A stretch of DNA of 64,000 nucleotides from an uncultured SAR86 cluster bacterium (GTDB lineage Bacteria; Pseudomonadota; Gammaproteobacteria; Magnimaribacterales; D2472): NCBI GenBank assembly GCA_902612915.1, contig CACMFH010000001.1:62001-126000 (forward strand), given 5' to 3'. A program made the translations under genes and the position numbers. Shown here piece by piece: positions 59,664 through 64,000 of this stretch (positions are counted from its first letter, which is position 1; each line of letters begins with the position of its first letter). Under the pieces are notes generated by a model that was not told the DNA's origin, ran no database searches, and worked only from the letters and a program-made list of their open reading frames with translations.

Positions 59664-61445
59664 ATGAAATTAATATTCATCTTTACATTTTTTTTTATAT
59701 CTTTTAATTCCCTTTCTGATTATCAAGTTAAAACTTTTTCTGGCGTTGTTGATGGATATAAAAAAGGGAGAGTTTTGTATTGGGATGACATTCCTTATGC
59801 TGAACCACCGATAGGTAAATTAAGATGGAAATCACCGAGAGAAATAAATAAACCTGATCATATTATATTACCAAAGGATGAAAACTATTGTGTCCAAAGA
59901 CCATCTTCTCTTGGTGGTCCAGGAGGAAGTGGACTTTATGTTGGACAAGAGGATTGTTTATATTTAGATATTTCAGCACCTTTAAAAAACAAAAAAAAAA
60001 AATTATTACCTGTAATGTTCTGGATACATGGTGGAGGCAATACATCTGGATTAAAAGATTTGTATGATTTTAATAAATTGGTTAAAAGACATAATGTTCT
60101 TGTTGTTAGAATTAATTACAGACTTGGTCCATTTGGTTGGTTCTATCATCCTTCAATACAAGAGCTTCAAAGTGATAATGATAAAACATCAAATTTTGGA
60201 ACGCTTGATATCATAGCCGCACTAAACTGGGTAAAGAAGAACATAGAGTTATTTGGAGGTGACCCTGAAAATGTAACAGTTTTTGGTGAGTCAGCAGGAG
60301 GCCATAATGTCTTTTCTTTATTGGTATCTGACAAATCAGAGGGGCTATTTCATAAAGCGATATCCATGTCTGGCTACACAACTTCAATATCTCCATTTGA
60401 TGCTTATAAACAAGATAAAAAATCGTCAACATCATCCTATACAAGCTCAGAAATTGTAAAAAAAATTATAAATGATCTAGATAATCAAAAAGAATTTTAT
60501 TCGAATAAAGAAATTAGAAAAATTTTATTGAACCTATCTACAAAAGATTTCTTCAAATACTATGCTAATCGTGAGACTTATGAAGAAATTCCGTTGTTAA
60601 CATCAGATGGGATTGTTGTACCAGAAATTGGACTCAAATCAGCTCTTTCTAAAAAGAAATATGTTAATAATGTTCCAACAATTGTTGGTTCGAATAGAGA
60701 TGAAGTTAAATTATGGTTAGCTACAGCAGAATATTTTGTTAATTTGGATTATTCTGCTGTGGGAAACTTACTTAATATTCCAAAAGTATCACTAAAAAAT
60801 GAGGATGCATTTGAAGCTTTTAATTATTATAGAAGTGCAGCATGGAAAATTAGAGGAGTAGATATTCCTCTAGAAGGACTTCATAAATCAGGAAATAATA
60901 ATCTTTATGCTTATAGATATGATTGGGACGATCACAGAAGATATGTTGTTGCAGACTTTAAAGAGCTTATCGGTGCAGCTCATGCAACAGAAATACCTCT
61001 TTTGACTGGCAATTCAAAACTTGTTGGAGGATATCCATTGTCTGATTTAATTTATCCCAAAGGGAGATCAAAATACTTTACATCTAAGAATATGATGCTG
61101 TTTTGGGCTAACTTCGCAAAAAATGGTAAGCCTGGAGAATCAACAAACGGTTTAAGATGGAACTCTATTGTAAATGATGACGAGTTTGGTTCATCTTATA
61201 TTGTGCTTGATAATAAAAAAAATTTAGGTATGAAATCTCACAATAATACTTTTAAATCACTTGCAAGGGAACTATATCAAGATTCAAGGGTAAATGATTT
61301 GGAGAAATGTGTAATCTTGTTACAGATGTTCACATTTGTTGGAAATGACGTGTATGATGAAAATATTGGAAATTATCCTGGTAGTTGTGACAGACAAGAT
61401 TCTGAAAATTTTCTAATTGAAAATGCCAGTTTTATAGAATATTAA
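59664..61445 (+). CDS. Secreted type B carboxylesterase
   Basis: A 593-residue alpha/beta-hydrolase of the carboxylesterase/lipase family, cleaving carboxylic esters. A signal peptide (residues 1-18) suggests periplasmic location. Catalytic Ser is Ser210 in FGESAGGHN; the oxyanion hole is HGGGN at 122-126; the acid is in NRDEVKLW (about 344-351); the His lies in GAAHATEIPLL (about 440). The N-terminal segment DIPYAEPPIGKLRWKSP and QEDCLYLDI are diagnostic. It is about 40-60 residues longer than simple family members, with a C-terminal Cys pair. Physiological substrate unknown. Confidence 0.92.
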   Translation: MKLIFIFTFFFISFNSLSDYQVKTFSGVVDGYKKGRVLYWDDIPYAEPPIGKLRWKSPREINKPDHIILPKDENYCVQRPSSLGGPGGSGLYVGQEDCLYLDISAPLKNKKKKLLPVMFWIHGGGNTSGLKDLYDFNKLVKRHNVLVVRINYRLGPFGWFYHPSIQELQSDNDKTSNFGTLDIIAALNWVKKNIELFGGDPENVTVFGESAGGHNVFSLLVSDKSEGLFHKAISMSGYTTSISPFDAYKQDKKSSTSSYTSSEIVKKIINDLDNQKEFYSNKEIRKILLNLSTKDFFKYYANRETYEEIPLLTSDGIVVPEIGLKSALSKKKYVNNVPTIVGSNRDEVKLWLATAEYFVNLDYSAVGNLLNIPKVSLKNEDAFEAFNYYRSAAWKIRGVDIPLEGLHKSGNNNLYAYRYDWDDHRRYVVADFKELIGAAHATEIPLLTGNSKLVGGYPLSDLIYPKGRSKYFTSKNMMLFWANFAKNGKPGESTNGLRWNSIVNDDEFGSSYIVLDNKKNLGMKSHNNTFKSLARELYQDSRVNDLEKCVILLQMFTFVGNDVYDENIGNYPGSCDRQDSENFLIENASFIEY

Positions 61446-61879
61446 TTCTTAGCATCGTGCTTGAGCTTCAACACTTCAATACCTTTGATTTTTATTAAAT
61501 CAGCAACTCTTCTTACTAATTTCTCTTCATCCACATCTAGCTTTCCATCTGCAAAAGCTGTCTTCCAAAGAGTTTTTAAAAGATCCTTCTTTTGATCTTT
61601 TGAATAGTTCTTATTAATGTCCTCTATAAATTCGTGGAAAGATACACTGTCCTTGCTATAAGTATCAATAATACTCCAAATTTCATTTTTATCACGACCT
61701 ACTTTATTAGCAATGTTTTCAATTTCCAACATGAGAACAGATAATTCTTCTTTACTTATTTCACCATCAGATCTTGCTACCTCATATGCTAAAACTACAG
61801 CAGTTAGCTCCAATTCAAATGATAATTTTTCCATTGAATCTGAATTTACTTTTTTTTCTTTCTTAAAAAATTTAAACAT
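61442..61879 (-). CDS. TerB-family protein
   Basis: A 145-residue helical protein of the TerB (tellurite resistance B-like) fold. The repeated pattern VAR-x-DG-x-x-S-x-EE (VARSDGEISKEELSVL at about residues 35-50, and AFADGKLDVDEEKLVRRV at about 109-126) gives two acidic, metal-binding-like repeats related by internal duplication. The function of the family in most bacteria is unknown, and no other ter genes are near. It converges on the carboxylesterase gene with 4 shared bases and follows wecA by 12 bases. Confidence 0.8.
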   Translation of the reverse strand: MFKFFKKEKKVNSDSMEKLSFELELTAVVLAYEVARSDGEISKEELSVLMLEIENIANKVGRDKNEIWSIIDTYSKDSVSFHEFIEDINKNYSKDQKKDLLKTLWKTAFADGKLDVDEEKLVRRVADLIKIKGIEVLKLKHDAKN

Positions 61880-61891
61880 TAAAAATTACTC

Positions 61892-62941
61892 TCATACGTG
61901 ATTCTTTTTAAAGAATATACCTGCATAAAGATAATAAATACAGGCATATATTAAGAATAATAATGTTGAAGTATATGATCTTAGATATATCTCGAATAAT
62001 ATTCCTAAAATACCAGTGATGAAAGTTACAGACAATATAATCAAAAGAGTGCCTCTTGATGAATATTTTTGCATTAATTTATGGTGAATGTGATTTCTGT
62101 CAGCTGAACTCCAACTTTTACCTTTACTAGTTCTTGAAAAGATTAAACCAATACAGTCAAGAAGAGGTATCGCAACAAACCACAGCACTGTAATTGGCCT
62201 TATGCTGTAAATTTCACTTTGTGAAGAGTAAATTGCAATCCATGCAACCCAAAATCCAACAAGATTTGAGCCACTATCACCTAAAAAAACACCTCTTTTT
62301 TTACCAAATACTCCTAAGTTAAATAATACAAAGCCTATCATTGATCCAATAATTAGAACTAACATAGAGTCATATATTAATCCTGAGTAAAAGCCTATAA
62401 ACATCAACGCCATCATTGCACAACCAGAACATAACCCATTAATACCATCCATCATATTAAATGCATTCATAATTCCTACGACGCAAAAGATTGTGAACGG
62501 AATACTAAAAATTCCAAGCTTTAGATCTCCAAATCCTAATAAATTTCCTAATGATTCTAAATAAACCCCCGTTGATAAAATAAGATAAATCGAAAGAGAG
62601 ATTTGAATTAAAATTCTAAAAATTGGATTTATGCCTTTAAAATCATCAATTAAAAATATTGCTAAAAGCGGTATTGAGATCACCATTAACTGAAAAGTAA
62701 ATTCTGGAACATATCCTGTAAGATTATTTAAATCAATATAAAGTTTGCCTGAAATTAATAGAGCAATTAAAATACCTAAACCTCCGGTTAGTGGCGTTGG
62801 TCTTTTATGAAACTTTCTGCTTCTGTCTGGTAAATCAACAAGAATATTATATCTTTTAGCATAATTTCTAAGTATAGAATTTACTGTCATTGATGCAATT
62901 ATGCTTATAATTATGTAATCTAATATTATTGTTAAATCCAT
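61892..62941 (-). CDS. wecA: Undecaprenyl-phosphate N-acetylhexosamine-1-phosphate transferase (WecA family)
   Basis: A 349-residue polytopic membrane enzyme (about ten helices) that starts glycan synthesis by moving a sugar 1-phosphate from UDP-N-acetylglucosamine (or a similar donor) to undecaprenyl phosphate. Motifs: HKRPTPLTGGLGIL (about 45-58), the DD pair 99-100 in LIDDFKG, NAFNMMDGINGL (159-170), FLGDSGSNLVGF (219-230) and the HIHH motif at 284-287. This is the likely initiator for the Wzx/Wzy repeat unit made by the 31-49 kb cluster, which has no initiating transferase of its own. Confidence 0.9.
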   Translation of the reverse strand: MDLTIILDYIIISIIASMTVNSILRNYAKRYNILVDLPDRSRKFHKRPTPLTGGLGILIALLISGKLYIDLNNLTGYVPEFTFQLMVISIPLLAIFLIDDFKGINPIFRILIQISLSIYLILSTGVYLESLGNLLGFGDLKLGIFSIPFTIFCVVGIMNAFNMMDGINGLCSGCAMMALMFIGFYSGLIYDSMLVLIIGSMIGFVLFNLGVFGKKRGVFLGDSGSNLVGFWVAWIAIYSSQSEIYSIRPITVLWFVAIPLLDCIGLIFSRTSKGKSWSSADRNHIHHKLMQKYSSRGTLLIILSVTFITGILGILFEIYLRSYTSTLLFLIYACIYYLYAGIFFKKNHV

Positions 62942-62961
62942 TTATATATTTTATAACTAAT

Positions 62962-64000
62962 ATGCATAAATTTAATACACACTTTTACACAATTAAAAAT
63001 ATATCACTTATTTTATTAATAAGCTTTTATAACTTTATTTCAGCAGATTCATTTGTAGATAAATTAAATATCCCAGATGGATTTGAGATAAGTATATATG
63101 CTGACAATCTCAACTCTCCAAGACAACTTGCTGAAACTGAAAAAGGTTATGTAGTAGCAGGTTCGAAAAAAGGAGATAAATTATTTGCTCTTCATGATAT
63201 TGATTCTGATGGTTATGCTGAAGAAAGGATTCTACTTGCTGAAAATCTTCAAAATCCTACAGGTGTTACTTTTCATAATGGCGATCTTTATTTTGCTGAG
63301 ATAGACACAATTTGGGTAATTAGAGATATAGATAATTGGTTAAGTTCTAACTCCAGCACCTTGCCAACAAAATCAATTTATATGAATAATTTACCATCTG
63401 AAACATGGCATGGTTTTAAGTATATCGATTTTGGTCCTGACGACAATTTATATATACCGGTTGGAGTTCCATGCAATATATGTTTGGAGCCTCAAACAAA
63501 TGATAGAAGATTTGCAGCAATTCATAAATATGTTGATGGAAAATTAATTACGGTCGCAGATGGTGTAAGAAATAGTGTTGGATTTGATTGGCACCCACTA
63601 ACAGGCAAGTTATATTTTTCTGATAACGGAAGAGATTGGTTGGGCGATGATAGTCCTTCTTGCGAACTAAACGTAGTTAATACTGAGGGAAGTTTTTATG
63701 GATATCCCTTCAAACACGCTAGTGATGTTATTGATCCAGAATTTGGACACTTGTTAAAATCATTTGATAGAGATCTTGTTGATCCTATTGCGGAACTAGG
63801 TCCACATGTTGCACCATTAGGAATTGCTTTTTACGATAAAGAAAATTTTCCTGCAAAATACAAAAATAGTGTTTTTGTTGCTCTTCATGGGTCATGGAAT
63901 AGAACTAAAAAATCTGGATATACACTGGTTTTTGTAAAACTTGATGATGATGGCAATTATCTTTACCAGGAAGATTTTATATCAGGATGGTTATCAAATG
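62962..64000 (+). CDS. Sorbosone/glucose dehydrogenase-like secreted protein (cut by window edge)
   Basis: The first ~346 residues of a beta-propeller protein of the GSDH/L-sorbosone dehydrogenase type, which oxidises sugars with PQQ in characterised members. A signal peptide (about residues 1-30) indicates export. Motifs: DGFEISIYADNLNSPRQLA near 43-61, NSVGFDWHPLTGKLYFSDNG (about 210-230) and YGYPFKHA. The start is ATG 62962, just beyond wecA on the other strand (20-base gap). The C-terminus lies outside the window, so a fused cytochrome or other domain cannot be excluded. No PQQ synthesis genes are in view. Confidence 0.82.
   Translation, partial: MHKFNTHFYTIKNISLILLISFYNFISADSFVDKLNIPDGFEISIYADNLNSPRQLAETEKGYVVAGSKKGDKLFALHDIDSDGYAEERILLAENLQNPTGVTFHNGDLYFAEIDTIWVIRDIDNWLSSNSSTLPTKSIYMNNLPSETWHGFKYIDFGPDDNLYIPVGVPCNICLEPQTNDRRFAAIHKYVDGKLITVADGVRNSVGFDWHPLTGKLYFSDNGRDWLGDDSPSCELNVVNTEGSFYGYPFKHASDVIDPEFGHLLKSFDRDLVDPIAELGPHVAPLGIAFYDKENFPAKYKNSVFVALHGSWNRTKKSGYTLVFVKLDDDGNYLYQEDFISGWLSN

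Noticed and set aside
61442-61879. Tellurite resistance operon
   Set aside because: Only a single TerB-fold protein is present with no terA, terC, terD or terE nearby; a resistance role is not supported.

Overview
The window is a low-GC, very gene-dense stretch of bacterial chromosome with overlapping genes and no gene-free gap above about 190 bases. Protein families and gene order point to a marine gammaproteobacterium with a streamlined genome. SAR86 is my best guess, inferred from AT-richness, streamlining and gammaproteobacterial synteny; no marker-gene search was possible. Gene blocks match, from memory, those of Pseudomonas and E. coli: dxs-ispA-xseB; ubiG-mupP-yciK; gyrA-serC-pheA-tyrA-aroA-cmk-rpsA-ihfB; uvrC-pgsA followed by tRNA-Cys and tRNA-Leu; and infC-rpmI-rplT-pheS-pheT with ihfA and tRNA-Pro further on.

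Layout. 1-8.3 kb (minus strand): isoprenoid genes (dxs, ispA), xseB, an RND efflux pump with its adaptor, a primosome-like pair (a DnaT-domain protein and a phage-lambda-P-like helicase loader) and a DAHP synthase. 8.5-13.3 kb: scpA-scpB-rluB and a DNA glycosylase on plus, then yciK, mupP and ubiG on minus. 13.5-30.7 kb (plus): a three-gene proton-translocating transhydrogenase, gyrA, aromatic amino acid synthesis, cmk, rpsA, ihfB, pyrF, pgi, uvrC, pgsA and a short UDP-glucose dehydrogenase. 30.7-30.9 kb: tRNA-Cys(GCA) and tRNA-Leu(UAA). 30.9-49.5 kb: a surface polysaccharide (O-antigen type) cluster. 49.5-53.9 kb: pdxH and the infC-rpmI-rplT-pheS-pheT block. 54-59.2 kb: a polysaccharide exporter, a YjbH-like outer-membrane protein and a secreted Ig-like protein ending in a Thr-Gly repeat, all lying between pheT and ihfA. 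59.2-64 kb: ihfA, tRNA-Pro(GGG), a carboxylesterase, a TerB-like protein, a WecA-type initiating transferase and the start of a sorbosone/glucose dehydrogenase-like protein.

How the genes fit together. The polysaccharide cluster appears to draw most sugars from GDP-mannose: manC makes it, gmd turns it into GDP-4-keto-6-deoxymannose, a perosamine-synthase-like aminotransferase and fcl use that product, and a plant-like GDP-mannose 3,5-epimerase makes an L-galactose-type branch. Inside the cluster is a small acyl-making cassette (PhyH dioxygenase, acyl carrier protein, KAS III-like enzyme, SDR reductase) that may supply an unusual acyl group for an amino sugar. Wzx, a probable Wzy, Wzz, several glycosyltransferases and, 13 kb downstream, WecA complete a Wzx/Wzy-type pathway. 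One glycosyltransferase is split by a single extra T in a T run.

The most unusual points are a phenylalanyl-tRNA synthetase in which both subunits appear to have lost their accessory tRNA-binding modules, a five-domain ribosomal protein S1, infC with a conserved AUU start preceded by a tiny overlapping ORF, the DnaT/lambda-P pair on an ordinary chromosome, the ACP cassette, and the hexanucleotide-encoded Thr-Gly tail.
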